From the NCBI GenBank assembly GCA_001310715.1, contig BAXV01000020.1, positions 1 through 60,410 of the forward strand: a stretch of DNA of 60,410 nt, written 5' to 3'. Source of the stretch: Pseudovibrio sp. JCM 19062. Its GTDB lineage: Bacteria > Pseudomonadota > Alphaproteobacteria > Rhizobiales > Stappiaceae. The translations under genes and the position numbers were made by a program. Below are positions 39,209 through 49,289 of this stretch, piece by piece. How positions within the stretch are numbered: the stretch's first letter is position 1; each line of letters begins with the position of its first letter. The notes below the pieces were generated by a model. That model was not told the origin of the DNA and did not search any database. It saw only the letters and a program-made list of their open reading frames with translations.

Positions 39209-40045
39209 GTGAGGTTAGCAGTGAACCATGCGGAATTGAGTTATGCCAATGACGACCATCCTTTCCTTAAGCGGTGGCTCATTCGTAGCGTTGAGGGACT
39301 TTCCGGCAGAAAGAAATTGCTGGGTTATTACGAAGCCTGGCGTGCGAGTGTTGCCGAGTCTGATCATGCGCAGTGGCGTAACCTGCTCGACCTTGTTGAT
39401 CTGCGTGTCTCTTGCTCCGGGTATAGCTGGCCGCCGGCTGTCCGTGATGATGAACCGCTGGTTTTGATTGCGAACCACCCTTATGGGATTGCTGACGGCG
39501 TTGCGATCCTTTCGCTTGCAGAGCAACTAAAGCGGCCTTACCGCATACTTATCAATAAGGAGCTGCTGAAGGTGCCTGAGGTCAGGCCCATTGCGTTGCC
39601 CGTGGATTTTGAAGAAACGGAAGAGGCGCTACGGACCAACCTGAAAACGCGGCAAGAGGCGCTCAAATTGTTGGGGGAAGGGGTAACGATCGTGATCTTC
39701 CCCAGTGGCGGTGTTGCAACAGCTTCCAAAGTGTTTGGCCGTGCCCAAGAGTTGCCGTGGAAGACCTTCAGCGCCAAACTTATCCGAAGTGCCAGAGCGA
39801 CGGTTTTGCCAGTCTACTTTGAGGGGCAGAATTCCCTCCTGTTTCATCTGGTCAGTCGCTTCTCGCTGAGTTTGCGTGTGTCACTGCTTATGCGCGAGTT
39901 CCGGACCATTCTTGGCCGGACAATCCTTGCCCGTATCGGTAAGCCTATTCGTTTTGAGGATATTGAAGGCGCGAAGTGTAAACGGGAGATGATGGACCAG
40001 CTTCAGTCTGCTGTAATGGACCTTCAGGGGCGAGGGAAGGCTTGA
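39209..40045 (+). CDS. Lysophospholipid acyltransferase-type protein (PlsC family)
   Basis: An intact 278-residue protein. LIANHPYGIADGVAIL has the N-H-x4-D catalytic motif of glycerolipid acyltransferases and VTIVIFPSGGVATA the second motif; VLPVYFEGQNS is the third block. Members transfer a fatty acyl chain to a lysolipid; this branch includes hemolysin-like ornithine-lipid acyltransferases, so the lipid product is uncertain. The start is GTG 39209, with GTG 39221 as an alternative. Confidence 0.85.
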   Translation: MRLAVNHAELSYANDDHPFLKRWLIRSVEGLSGRKKLLGYYEAWRASVAESDHAQWRNLLDLVDLRVSCSGYSWPPAVRDDEPLVLIANHPYGIADGVAILSLAEQLKRPYRILINKELLKVPEVRPIALPVDFEETEEALRTNLKTRQEALKLLGEGVTIVIFPSGGVATASKVFGRAQELPWKTFSAKLIRSARATVLPVYFEGQNSLLFHLVSRFSLSLRVSLLMREFRTILGRTILARIGKPIRFEDIEGAKCKREMMDQLQSAVMDLQGRGKA

Positions 40046-40065
40046 TGTCCTCTTGCTGCCTGAGA

Positions 40066-40168
40066 GCGTATTCCCGAAAAGTGGGTCCGGTTTTCGGAGA
40101 AGAATACGCGTAAAAATAGTCGCTTAGAGCTTGGTGCGTGAATTCATATGAACGCGGCATGCTCTAAG
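40066..40168. repeat. Two-hairpin intergenic palindromic repeat (rhizobial type)
   Basis: The first hairpin (40066-40109) has arms GCGTATTC and GAATACGC around CCCGAAAAGTGGG and CCGGTTTTCGG. The second (40123-40168) has arms CTTAGAGC and GCTCTAAG. This pairing is known from repeated elements scattered in rhizobia and Brucella. A part of the second hairpin recurs at 57267-57299. Confidence 0.75.
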
Positions 40169-40201
40169 AGCAGTTTCGTGATAATTTGTTCAGCAAATAA
40201 G

Positions 40202-40225
40202 AAAGGCGCCTTTTATGGCGCCTTT
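40202..40225. terminator. Terminator hairpin of the exported repeat protein gene
   Basis: AAAGGCGCC-N4-GGCGCCTTT. It lies after the stop of the leftward gene at 40249. Confidence 0.7.
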
Positions 40226-40248
40226 GTCGTCTCCGGTGAACGGTGGGC

Positions 40249-41328
40249 TTACAGAGGGTTTTGTGCAAGCACTTCAACTTCAACGTTGTTTACGCTTGGG
40301 CTTACGGTGAACTCATCGCGGTACATCTCACCCTTATTGCGTGCCATGACCGTGTAGGTTCCGGCAGCGAGAGTAAGGTCAAGGAATGCGCCGTTGCCGC
40401 TGGCTACTGTATCTCCGCCCGGAGACAGGATGGTCCAAGAGGTGTTTGCCAGAGATGTTTTGTTCTTCGCGCTCACCAGCTTTAGCGTGATGTTGCCTGC
40501 CTGATGATAAAGAGTCGCTTCTGTCAGTTTGCCCGCCTGGACATGGATATCTGCGCGTACAACGGCATTGACGTTGCCGTAGCGGCTTTCCACGTGGTAG
40601 GTGCCGGCGCTGACTGGAACAAGTTCGCCTGCTTTGACGCCGGAAGCTATGAGGCTACGGTTGCCTGTTGCGTCGTAGGTCATGTCGTAGATGTTGAACC
40701 GGACGTCCTCGCGGGGCATCTTTTGCTCGTTGCCCAGTGCAGCGTCCAGACGAATGCCACCTGCGTTTAAGATGATTGTGCCGGTCTTTACACCACTTTT
40801 GAGTTCGTAGCGTGTGGTCGCTGTGACTTTACCAAAGGAGGTGTGAACCAGATAGGTGCCCGGATCGAGTCGGAATTCCGCGTCCTGATCCTTGGAGGAG
40901 GCGACCAGATTCAAGGAACCGTCCTCGTTTTCCTTGGAAGAATAGACACGCCATTTAAGGCCGCGTGTTAGGTTCGGTGTCCCTTCAGCCAGTTTCGCCA
41001 CAAGGTAAAGGACAGGCTTGGCGCCAATCGGTGCCCGCTCTGCACCTACAGACGGTGGTGCGTATGGCAGGAAGCTGGTGCCCATAGTGGGGGCAAGAGA
41101 TTGGCCTTGATATCCGCTCAGGGGATCATAACTGATGGGAGGGGCAACGGTTGGCTTTGCTGACAGGTCCAACACTTCTTTAGAGAACGGTAATGTGGGC
41201 TTGGCGACAGGGATAGGACCTGCGGCCTGAGCTGCATTTGCAAGCAAGGACAGCCCAGCTAAAAGAGCCGTTGCGGCTGCTGCGCGTTGTAGCGCTTTGT
41301 TGAACGTTGATATCCGCTCTAACTTCAC
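40249..41328 (-). CDS. Exported protein with three beta-sandwich-like repeats
   Basis: An intact 359-residue protein. A signal peptide (ATALLAGLSLLANAAQAAG) is followed by a Pro-rich linker and three similar units of about 80-90 residues, each ending in a version of LDPGTYLVHTSFGKV (second: VSAGTYHVESRYGNV; third: LAAGTYTVMARNKGE). Related alphaproteobacterial proteins are uncharacterised. The repeats suggest a periplasmic or envelope adhesion or binding protein. No catalytic residues seen. Confidence 0.75.
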   Translation of the reverse strand: MKLERISTFNKALQRAAAATALLAGLSLLANAAQAAGPIPVAKPTLPFSKEVLDLSAKPTVAPPISYDPLSGYQGQSLAPTMGTSFLPYAPPSVGAERAPIGAKPVLYLVAKLAEGTPNLTRGLKWRVYSSKENEDGSLNLVASSKDQDAEFRLDPGTYLVHTSFGKVTATTRYELKSGVKTGTIILNAGGIRLDAALGNEQKMPREDVRFNIYDMTYDATGNRSLIASGVKAGELVPVSAGTYHVESRYGNVNAVVRADIHVQAGKLTEATLYHQAGNITLKLVSAKNKTSLANTSWTILSPGGDTVASGNGAFLDLTLAAGTYTVMARNKGEMYRDEFTVSPSVNNVEVEVLAQNPL

Positions 41329-41586
41329 GTTTGCTCTCGCTGCTACTTCAGAAAGTGTTACCCGCGTGCGACAGTAAATACAAAACCGACACCCGATCGA
41401 TAAAATTAGATTACAGTGACAAACTGAGTTTTGGAAGTGTTTTATAAATTTTTAAAGACTGGGTTGGGGATTGGTAATGAATGTGTCAACAATAGGGCAA
41501 GGCCATCCTTTAATTGACACACTTGATATTCTGTATAGGACTATTGCTTAGCTTTAAACGTTGAAATCCTGAAAAGAATTGAGACC

Positions 41587-42193
41587 GTGGAAACTAAAGA
41601 CCTCCCTGAACTGAAGAGTTTTCTAAAAAAACCGTCGCTCCCATCTGGCTGCAACACTCATGCATCCCGGTCCAGATCAAGCCCAGATTTCCGAGTTGCT
41701 TGAGATGGCGTGCCGTGTACCTGATCACGGAAAAATTTCTCCTTGGCGGTTTATTATCTACGATAATTCACAGGCTGAAGCGATCGGTGTGAAGCTTGCT
41801 GAGATAGCAGAAAAACGGCAGGGGCCGCTTGGCGATAATACCAGAGCGATGGAGCTGGAGCGCTTCTCGCGTGCGCCTTTGGTGATTGGGGTTTTGTCCT
41901 CCCCAAATCGGGAACACAAAGTTCCTGTATGGGAGCAGGAGCTGGCGGTTGGTGCTGTTTGCATTACGCTGCTTAATGCCTGTTTTTCTATAGGATTTGT
42001 GGCACAGTGGCTGACCGAGTGGTATGCGTTTGATGACGAGGCTGCGGCCTATCTTGGGGCGCGCGATGGCGAGCGGTTTGCGGGTTTCATTCATATCGGA
42101 AGTCCGAGCGTGGTTCCCAAGGAGCGTCCGCGGCCTGATGTGGCCCAACTGACCGAGTATTTTAAGCACACTCCTGCCGACGCTGATGCGTAG
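41587..42193 (+). CDS. Nitroreductase family protein, frame-broken at N-terminus
   Basis: An FMN-dependent oxidoreductase of about 201 residues. MACRVPDHGKISPWRFIIYD is the FMN phosphate site, and WEQELAVGAVCITLLNACF the later helix. The intact frame starts at 41660, but GTG 41587 (VETKDLPELKSFL) joined at an A7 run near 41626 restores RRSHLAATL, the conserved Arg-Arg-Ser opening. It is followed 16 bp later by a flavin reductase-type gene, indicating an operon of two flavoenzymes. The substrate is not known. Confidence 0.85.
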
Positions 42194-42209
42194 AATCTGA
42201 GGCAAGTAT

Positions 42210-42821
42210 ATGTTTTATGAAGCAAATAAGCCGCATGGATTGCCCCATAATCCATTCAAAGCCATCGTTGCGCCGCGTCCTATTGGCTGGGTTTCGACAG
42301 TCTCCAGCAACGGCCAGCGTAATCTGGCGCCCTACAGCTTCTTCAATGCGGTTTGCGACGCGCCTCCCATGGTGGCGTTCGGGTCCACCGGCTATAAGGA
42401 TTCTGTTCGCAATATCGAAGAGACCGGCGAGTTTGTGTGTAATCAGGCCACATTAGATCTGGCGGAGGCCATGAACCATTCCTCTGCAATGGTTGGTTCT
42501 GACGTGGATGAATTCCAACTCTCCGGATTGACTGCCGTTGCCTCTAATCTGGTCAAAGCTCCGCGCGTTCTGGAAGCAAAAACAGCGCTGGAATGTAAGC
42601 TGATCAATGTGCAGCGTCTGGTTGATCTTGATGGAAATGAGACCAATAGCTGGCTTATACTGGGCCAGGTGATTGGCGTGCATATAGACGAAAGTGTGCT
42701 GGAGAACGGCTTGCTGAATGTGGCGAAAATGAAGCCATTGGCCCGGCTCGGGTATATGGATTACTCGGTGGTCGACAAAGTTTTCCAGATGAAACGACCG
42801 AGCCTGCCGGAAAAATCATAA
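42210..42821 (+). CDS. Flavin reductase-type FMN-binding protein
   Basis: An intact 203-residue protein. RPIGWVSTVSSNGQRNLAPY followed by SFFNAVC and PPMVAFGSTG is the FMN-binding split-barrel signature of flavin reductase-like proteins. They reduce flavin with NAD(P)H or act on small molecules. It is co-directional with the nitroreductase 16 bp upstream. A terminator follows 3 bp after the stop region (42825-42850). Confidence 0.9.
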   Translation: MFYEANKPHGLPHNPFKAIVAPRPIGWVSTVSSNGQRNLAPYSFFNAVCDAPPMVAFGSTGYKDSVRNIEETGEFVCNQATLDLAEAMNHSSAMVGSDVDEFQLSGLTAVASNLVKAPRVLEAKTALECKLINVQRLVDLDGNETNSWLILGQVIGVHIDESVLENGLLNVAKMKPLARLGYMDYSVVDKVFQMKRPSLPEKS

Positions 42822-42824
42822 GTG

Positions 42825-42850
42825 TGGGCGCTTCGGCGCCCCTTTTTATC
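42825..42850 (+). terminator. Intrinsic terminator after the flavin reductase gene
   Basis: GGGCGC-TTCG-GCGCCC hairpin followed by TTTTT. Confidence 0.88.
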
Positions 42851-42866
42851 CCGCGATTCGCCGTGG

Positions 42867-43550
42867 TTATGTGGCAAATACCTGCTGAATCTGGCGCGCT
42901 TCTGCCAGCGTGTTTGCGGCCATACCGGTAAAGCCATAGCCTGCTGACGTTTCCGGATCGGCAGGCATAACAGGTGCTGCATCCAATGCTATCAGCTGCG
43001 CAGCCTTTGCCATAAACAGGATCTGTGTTTGTGCATGTTGAAACGGCGGTAGCAGCTTTCCCTTATCATCTCTGGAGCGCTTTGCGCCAAGGGCGTGATT
43101 GAGTGCCTCTTCATTCCATGTCAGCGCAGTCAGCCGCGTGCTGATTCCGGAAAGATTGATAAGCTTGTGAAATGCTGATGGATACCTGCCGAGCTCAGGA
43201 ATGATTTTCAAGGTTCCATCTTGCAGCGCGTGCTCTGCTTCGGCCACAGACAGGATTGTGTGCAGGCGTTCAATGTCAGCGCGGGACTTTATGAATGTGG
43301 GAATGACACCGCTTACACCGATTTTTGCATAAGGAGCCAGCACTGACAGGATCGTGTGTTCGGATGGCTCATGCATTACTAGATAGATATGGTGGTGCTT
43401 GGCCAGCTCGGACAGGCTGTGTGCGGTGCCATAGAGCTCCAGCCTGTTGAACGGTTTTTCAGGCAGGATGGCGAGGGACAGTGTCTTCAGAGCCTCTAGC
43501 TCTTTGATCTTGTCAAATGTTGAGCTCGTCATGGTCAACAAGCAGTTCAT
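42867..43550 (-). CDS. HpcH/HpaI aldolase-like (CitE-type) protein
   Basis: A 227-residue protein with start ATG 43550 (MNCLLTMTSSTFDKIK, with GGGAGAG upstream). The second half, GRYPSAFHKLINLSG, LTALTWNEEALNHALGAKRS and GFTGMAANTLAEARQIQQVF, follows the citrate lyase beta/HpcH aldolase layout. The metal-binding Glu and Asp of this family are not clearly in place and the protein is short, so it may be inactive or specialised. An upstream ATG at 43625 is possible. Confidence 0.55.
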   Translation of the reverse strand: MNCLLTMTSSTFDKIKELEALKTLSLAILPEKPFNRLELYGTAHSLSELAKHHHIYLVMHEPSEHTILSVLAPYAKIGVSGVIPTFIKSRADIERLHTILSVAEAEHALQDGTLKIIPELGRYPSAFHKLINLSGISTRLTALTWNEEALNHALGAKRSRDDKGKLLPPFQHAQTQILFMAKAAQLIALDAAPVMPADPETSAGYGFTGMAANTLAEARQIQQVFAT

Positions 43551-43747
43551 TGGTTCTCTCCCGATCCATTCAGAGATAGCAGTGTAATGCATAACCGATT
43601 TAGGGCGGGATATGCGAAACTTCACTATGAATCAAAAACTAAGAATTAAAATAACGCAGTGATTTCAGTGGTGATAAATAAACTATTAACTTATTCTTAA
43701 TTTATGTTAAGTCATATTAACTAGCTATATTATAGGGGCAGATTCTA

Positions 43748-44710
43748 ATGAAGGTTGCGGGCGATCCTTCTATTGCTGGGCGTATTGAGCTGGCTTTTCA
43801 TAAGGCCAGTTCTAAAACAGGTACGTCCTTTGATTTCCTGTTGCAAGCTGCTGCCCGTGAATCTTCCTTTGATCCCAACGCTAAAGCCAAAACCTCCTCT
43901 GCATCGGGTCTGTTTCAGTTCATTGAAAGTACCTGGCTTGAGACACTCAAGAAAAACGGCGAGGAACTGGGGCTTGAAGATTACGCGCAGCATATTCGCG
44001 CAGATGCCAGTGGTAAGTATCGGGTGGACAATAAACACCTGAAGAAACAGATTTTGGATCTGCGTCACGACCCTGAAGTTTCCGCACTTGTGGCTGGCGC
44101 GCTGGCGAAGGACAACGCCTCCGGCTTATCCTCAAATCTGGGACGTGACCCATCTGCTGGTGAGCTGTATCTTGCGCATTTCCTTGGAGTGAATGGCAGC
44201 CTTCGGCTTTTGAATGCAGTTCAGGACAGGCCCGAACATCCCGCGGCAGATCTCTTTCCGCTACAGGCGCGGGCCAATAAGGCCGTCTTCTTCCACAGTG
44301 ACGGGCAGGCGCGGACCGTTGGCGACGTTCATGGGCGGTTGGTTGGTCAATTTAACGAAACAATCGCTGGGGCAGAGCGTCCGGCTGTTGGATACCGTAA
44401 AGGGCCGATTTCCAAGCCGATTGATAGTCACCGCGTTGAAAGCCGAATCCTGACCGCGTGGCGATCTACAACCGCTGATAAAGTGGAGCAACCGTTCCAG
44501 TCCCTGTTTCGGACAGATGAGCCGACAGCTGTAGCTGCGTCCAAAGCTGTGAGTGATGCGAAGCGGTCGGGTGTTGAGCTGCAGGAATCAATCAGCCAGC
44601 AGTTTGTTGCGCCCAAACCTGTTGCGCGTCCTTCTGGTTCTCCATTGGACCTGACCAAGTTCTTGGCTCCTGCCCAAGCCAGCGGAAAGTCGCTTAGTAA
44701 GAAGGTTTAG
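43748..44710 (+). CDS. Lytic-transglycosylase-like (SLT domain) protein
   Basis: An intact 320-residue protein. LLQAAARESSFDPNAKAKTS followed by ASGLFQFIESTW is the soluble lytic transglycosylase motif with catalytic Glu (RESSF). No signal peptide is obvious. The C-terminal half is polar and of low complexity. Rhizobial relatives are thought to be peptidoglycan-cutting enzymes linked to flagella or secretion. A 110-bp AT-rich region upstream probably holds the promoter. Confidence 0.8.
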   Translation: MKVAGDPSIAGRIELAFHKASSKTGTSFDFLLQAAARESSFDPNAKAKTSSASGLFQFIESTWLETLKKNGEELGLEDYAQHIRADASGKYRVDNKHLKKQILDLRHDPEVSALVAGALAKDNASGLSSNLGRDPSAGELYLAHFLGVNGSLRLLNAVQDRPEHPAADLFPLQARANKAVFFHSDGQARTVGDVHGRLVGQFNETIAGAERPAVGYRKGPISKPIDSHRVESRILTAWRSTTADKVEQPFQSLFRTDEPTAVAASKAVSDAKRSGVELQESISQQFVAPKPVARPSGSPLDLTKFLAPAQASGKSLSKKV

Positions 44711-44855
44711 AGCCCTACCTTCCAGCTGGTTTCTGCTTCCCCATACAATTAAAAATTGAACTATTTTCCGAAACTGCTGGTGCGGTGAACGAAGCCTTAA
44801 GAATTATAATTAATTATTTCTACCAGTAGTTGGTGGATACAGGTTTCTGGGTGCC

Positions 44856-46014
44856 ATGATTATCAAGAGTTTTCTAAATTGGGTGCAGTATGCGCCAAGT
44901 GGAAGTCGCGCACAGGCGCTGGTGCTTTGGCTCGTGCTTTTCTTTACTCTGACCTTGATAGTTCTGAGCAGAGCGAGGCAGAGGCGGCGCTGACGTTCCT
45001 GCTTGATGACCATGATGTTGCAGTCCGGGTTGCTCTTGCGCAGGTCTTTGGTGCTGCAAAGATTGTGCCTGCTCATATCCTTTCCGCTTTGTTGGTGGAC
45101 GAAGACGAAGTCGGGCTGCCCTTGCTTTCAGGTGCTACGGCTATTCCGGAAGGTGAGCTGGTTGATCTTGTCGCGACGGGGTCTGTTGAACGCTGCGTGG
45201 CAGTCGCTAGCCGTGCGGAGATCTCCGTGGGCCTTTCTGCTGCCATTTGTGAGGTTGCAGGCAAAGAGGCTTGCGCCGCTTTGTTGGCTAACAAGACGGC
45301 GCAGATCACATCCGGCAGCATGGAGCGTATTGTCGGGCGGTTTGGTGGAAGTCGCGATGTCAAAGATGCTCTGATGTCTCGTGATGATGTTCCGTTGCAA
45401 ATTCGCCATATGATGCTGCGCCGTTATACGGAAAGCCTTCGAGAGCATCCGCAGGTGCTTGGGGCAAGAAACATGCGAGCACCGGAGCAGTTGGTGGCTG
45501 ATGCGCAGGACCGCTCTACCATCTCATTGGCATGGAGTGCTTCTGATCGGGAGCTTCCCGGCCTTGTGGAGCACTTGGTGGTTTCCGCCAGATGACGAGT
45601 GTCTTGTTGCTGCGTGCTGCTGTGACTGGTTGTTTTAACTTGCTGACAAGCTCACTGGCGCGTCTGTCGGAATATGATGAAGAGCAGGTGTTTAATGCGC
45701 TTGCTAAACCGTTTGGGGCGGCGCTGCCTCGTATTTTGTCAGCGGCTGGATTGCCAGATCGCACGCATGCGCTGTTTCAGGAGTGTATCGCCAGCTGGCA
45801 GCGGGTCGAGAGCATGGAAATTGACCACTGGTCCAAGTCACGGTTGGTGGTTGGTGATCTGATTGCGCTGGAAGATGATCTGGGTATTGAGGATCTGGGC
45901 GATCTGCAGGATTTGCTGCATCGGCTTTCCAACGAAGCGGCCCGTGAAAGTGCGCGTTCCCGCGTTGCTTTGATGCTGAGTGACGTGGCTGATCTGCCCA
46001 GTATGCTTTTCTGA
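44856..46014 (+). CDS. DUF2336 domain protein, frame-broken
   Basis: A protein of about 385 residues, start ATG 44856 (MIIKSFLNWVQYAPSGSRAQ). The first break near 44920 leads into ARAFLYSDLDSSEQSEAEAA and LTFLLDDHDVAVRVALA, the DUF2336 N-terminus; the second break near 45594 leads into the C-terminal helices (PFGAALPRILSAAGLPDRTH). The family is alphaproteobacterial and helical, with no established function. Its stop at 46014 directly abuts the HPt gene on the other strand, so both ends meet without a gap. Confidence 0.8.
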
Positions 46015-46530
46015 TTAGCTGTCGCTGCGCTGTGTGAGCGGTTTGCTGGCTTCTTCCAGTCGTTCGACCAGTGCAACGCCCAGCTGATTTGTGTCGTCTC
46101 TGGCATCTTCAGAAACCATTGCGTTGATTGCGTCTACGTGCTGAGAGATGAGTTCTTTTGGATAGGTCTCTTGTTCTCTGGCTGCGACGAGTAGCAGTGT
46201 CAGGTTGTTTGCGACGCGGCCAATCAGCGGGAAGCCGAGGGTTTCCGCCTGACCTTTGATGTCATGCGCACAGCGGAACAGGGCGTCGTAGCTTTCCTCA
46301 GCAAAGTCAGAGATTTGTGCGGCCTGATTGGCTTTCTTCAGGGAGTCGACTTCAGAGCTCATCCAGCTTTCAAACTTGACAGAGAGCTTGTGGACGGCTT
46401 CTTCTGCTGCTTTGACCGGATCGAACTTGGCGGCTTCAACGGCTGTCAGCTTCCGTACCTTTTTGGAAAGGTCTTTCGGGACGCGGATGTGTTCCTGAGA
46501 AGCTTTGTCTGAACCGGATAAAAAAGCCAT
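46015..46530 (-). CDS. HPt-like phosphotransfer protein
   Basis: A 171-residue helical protein. FRCAHDIKGQAETLG matches the active-site helix of histidine phosphotransfer domains, with His as phosphate acceptor. The N-terminal third is Lys-rich and unstructured looking. No kinase or receiver gene is nearby. Convergent, end-to-end with the DUF2336 gene. A related arrangement of stand-alone HPt proteins is common in rhizobia; the partner cannot be named. Confidence 0.75.
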   Translation of the reverse strand: MAFLSGSDKASQEHIRVPKDLSKKVRKLTAVEAAKFDPVKAAEEAVHKLSVKFESWMSSEVDSLKKANQAAQISDFAEESYDALFRCAHDIKGQAETLGFPLIGRVANNLTLLLVAAREQETYPKELISQHVDAINAMVSEDARDDTNQLGVALVERLEEASKPLTQRSDS

Positions 46531-46677
46531 ATTCTGCGCAATTCCTGAGCCTGCATTCCTATGGCTGCTATTATATTTCGAATTAGCAATAATATCTAAC
46601 GATTTTATCGGTAATCGCAGCCGAACCTGTGTCTTGTGGCAGATTGGGTCAGGGTTGCCTTAGGAATAGGCTGTTGC

Positions 46678-47453
46678 TCAGTACTTAAACATCTCAGAGA
46701 GGATACGTTCGTCCCAGCTGTGTTCGTTATCAAACATGATGCAGCTGTGGGCTGTGGCGTCCTGATAGATGGTGGTGCTGATAACATCGCGGAATTCGCG
46801 GTGATCAGCTGCTGCGTTGACCGGGCGCTTGTCAGCTTCAAGTACCTCAATCTTCACCGTATTTTGTGTAGAGAGCAGAGCTCCGCGCCAGCGTCTTGGG
46901 CGGAAGGCGCTGATGGGAGTAAGTGCCATCAGAGGCGAGTCGATTGGCAGGATGGGTCCATGAGCTGACAGGTTGTAAGCTGTGCTGCCTTGGGGGGTAG
47001 AGATAATGATACCATCACAGGCCAGCTCTTCCATGCGGACCCGTCCATCAACGGAGATGCGAAGTTTTGCAGCCTGATGGGATTTGCGCAGGAAAGAGAC
47101 TTCGTTGATCGCGCGGGCGGTGAACTCGTTTCCGTTCTTGTCGACAGCTTCAATATTGAGTGGGTGCAGAGGGTTATCTCTGCTTTTTCAAGCCGTTCGA
47201 TCAGGTTCTCGGTCTTGTATTCGTTCATGAGAAAGCCGACTGAACCGCGGTTCATGCCGTAAATGGGCATGTCGGTGTTCATAAACTTATGTAGACAAGA
47301 GAGCATAACTCCGTCACCACCAAGCACGACGATGACTTCCGCATCATCTTGTGAGGCAGATCCGTACATCTTTTCAAGAGCTTGGCGTGCTGCAAGTGCT
47401 TCTGGCGTATCGCTGGAAACAAAAGCGATGCGGTTGATAGTTCTTCTCTTCAA
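46678..47453 (-). CDS. nadK: NAD kinase, frame-broken
   Basis: Makes NADP from NAD and ATP; normally essential. [18 protein letters not shown] has the GGDG motif, and [20 protein letters not shown] the conserved NAD-binding loop. The frame shifts near 47170, between [14 protein letters not shown] and [18 protein letters not shown]. Total about 258 residues, the usual size for alphaproteobacteria. The start is ATG 47453. There is a 430-bp gap to anmK upstream. Confidence 0.93.
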
Positions 47454-47795
47454 AGACGGCTCCTCCCTTAAAAAGGAGGTAGCATGACTTTCTGAAAATT
47501 CAAACTACCTTTATGTCGCTTCTCGTCTGTTTGCCGAGGGAACTGGCTCTGTGGGGTCAATTCAAGCTGTGAAAACTGCCGAGTTACACTAAGTATTGTG
47601 TTGTGTTTTTGCACAATACTGCTTGTTTGTATTCGAATAAACATCAAGGTACTGAATTGCAACAGTTGTTCAATTGGTTGTTTGTAGGGGTTTTGGCTCG
47701 AACAACTTTCTAGTATGTTGGTTGTGTTGTAGGTTGTTGAAATTCTTTCGTGAAATCAATTAACTACAACGTTGCGACTGGAGTATACTTCTTAC

Positions 47796-47887
47796 CTTTT
47801 CTTATCGATATTTTTCGAGGACCTTTTGAACCTTAAGCAAGGGGATGGTGGGAGCGTTTGCGCGGCGGCAAAGGCTCCCACCTTTTT
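47796..47887 (+). ncRNA. Candidate small RNA with intrinsic terminator
   Basis: A long hairpin (GGTGGGAGC pairing with GCTCCCACC, inner TTTGC/GCAAA) at 47847-47882 is followed by TTTTT on the plus strand. No plus-strand gene lies upstream before 47454. A possible promoter (TATACT at 47784-47789, TTAACT 18 bases before) would give a roughly 90-nt RNA. No known family was recognised, and expression is not shown. The terminator overlaps the end of anmK on the other strand. Confidence 0.4.
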
Positions 47888-49044
47888 ATGCGTTGGGCTT
47901 TGGGTTAGGTGGTATTCTGGCGTGGTACTGCTTGGTGCCGCCTGACATGGCGGTTGGGACGCCTGTGTTCCCGGAAACTGATGGGTAGGTTGCGGTTGCA
48001 TCTGGCGGCGAGGAAGGCGAAGCATTCTGCCTCGACGGCATCACCGCGCCAGCCAAGTTCTTCTGCGGGAAGGATTTTTACGTTTGCCCGTGCTTCAATC
48101 TCTTTCAAAAGCTGTGGGTTCTTTCTTCCGCCTCCGCAAGCGACCAAGCGGGCAGGGTGTTTTGGTAGCATATCCAAGGCTTTGCCAACTGCGCTGGCGG
48201 AAAAAGCTGTTAGCGTTGCTGCGCCGTTTTGCAGAGAAAGACCGGTTGCCATTTCTTTGGTGAAGCTGTTTCGGTCGAGGGATTTGGGGAAGGGTTCTGT
48301 CAGATACGGGTGTTTGAGGAGATTTTGCAGGCGGGCTTCATCGACTTGTCCACGTGCGGCGATGAGGCCGTCGCGGTCCATGTCGCCCTGATTATGTGCG
48401 CTGATCCAGTCGTTTATGGGGGCGTTGGCTGGTCCGGTGTCGAACGCGATCAGGGTGTTATGCCCGTCCCACCAGGAGATATTGGCGACGCCGCCGAGGT
48501 TGAGAATTGCGGTGTCTGTCGGATCTTCGGAAAGGCCGGCACTGCGCAGAAGGGCCTGATGATAGATTGCGGCGAGGGGCGCGCCTTGGCCACCAGCCTC
48601 AATGTCCTGCGTTCTAAAATCGTAAATCACTGGAATTCCGAGCATATCGGCGATGATTTGCCCATCACCGAGCTGGCGTGTGGCCCCTTTTTGCCCATCC
48701 TTAGGTGCTCGGTGGAGTACGGTTTGTCCGTGAAAGCCGATTAAGGAGATGCTTTGCGTTGAAATGGAGTTTTTTGCGATGAATTGTGAAATGGCATGAG
48801 CCTGCCCCTCGCTGAGCGCTTTTTCTGCACGAGCGAAAATCTCCGGCTCTTGTTCTGCGAAGTTCCAGTCCTGAGCTGCTGCCATTGCCTCGGCGATCAG
48901 CTGGTTGGTTTCGGGGGGATAACTTGCGAGTGTGTAGGGGCCGAACTCCTCGATGGTTTCGCCATCGGTTTTGAGCAGAGCAATATCAACGTTGCCATCC
49001 ATCACTGTTCCGGTCATGAGACCGATGCACCATTGTGCTGCCAT
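47886..49044 (-). CDS. anmK: Anhydro-N-acetylmuramic acid kinase, frame-broken at C-terminus
   Basis: Recycles cell-wall anhydroMurNAc by hydrolysing and phosphorylating it to MurNAc-6-phosphate. Motifs: [17 protein letters not shown] at the start, [26 protein letters not shown] and [18 protein letters not shown]. The third motif has Ala where most enzymes have Gly (DTGPGN), an unusual feature. Near 47965 the frame changes; the corrected end reads [20 protein letters not shown] with stop at 47886. Joined length about 386 residues. Confidence 0.9.
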
Positions 49045-49289
49045 TTATTCCCCCACTCATAAAACCCGGTACGCTTAAAATGAAAAGACTTCGCCGATGC
49101 TGCGGTTTTGCAAGGATGCGTGTGCGTTGCGGAAAAACATTTGCGAAGCGTTCACTTCATAACTTGTTCCGGCTTTGGTGACAAACACCGGCTCCCATCA
49201 GTGACTAAGCCGAAGGGCTAGGTTGCCCAATAGGGGAAGTGGAAATAACTTCTTTAAACGAAGTTAAATTGGTGGAGGCGGGAGCCGGG

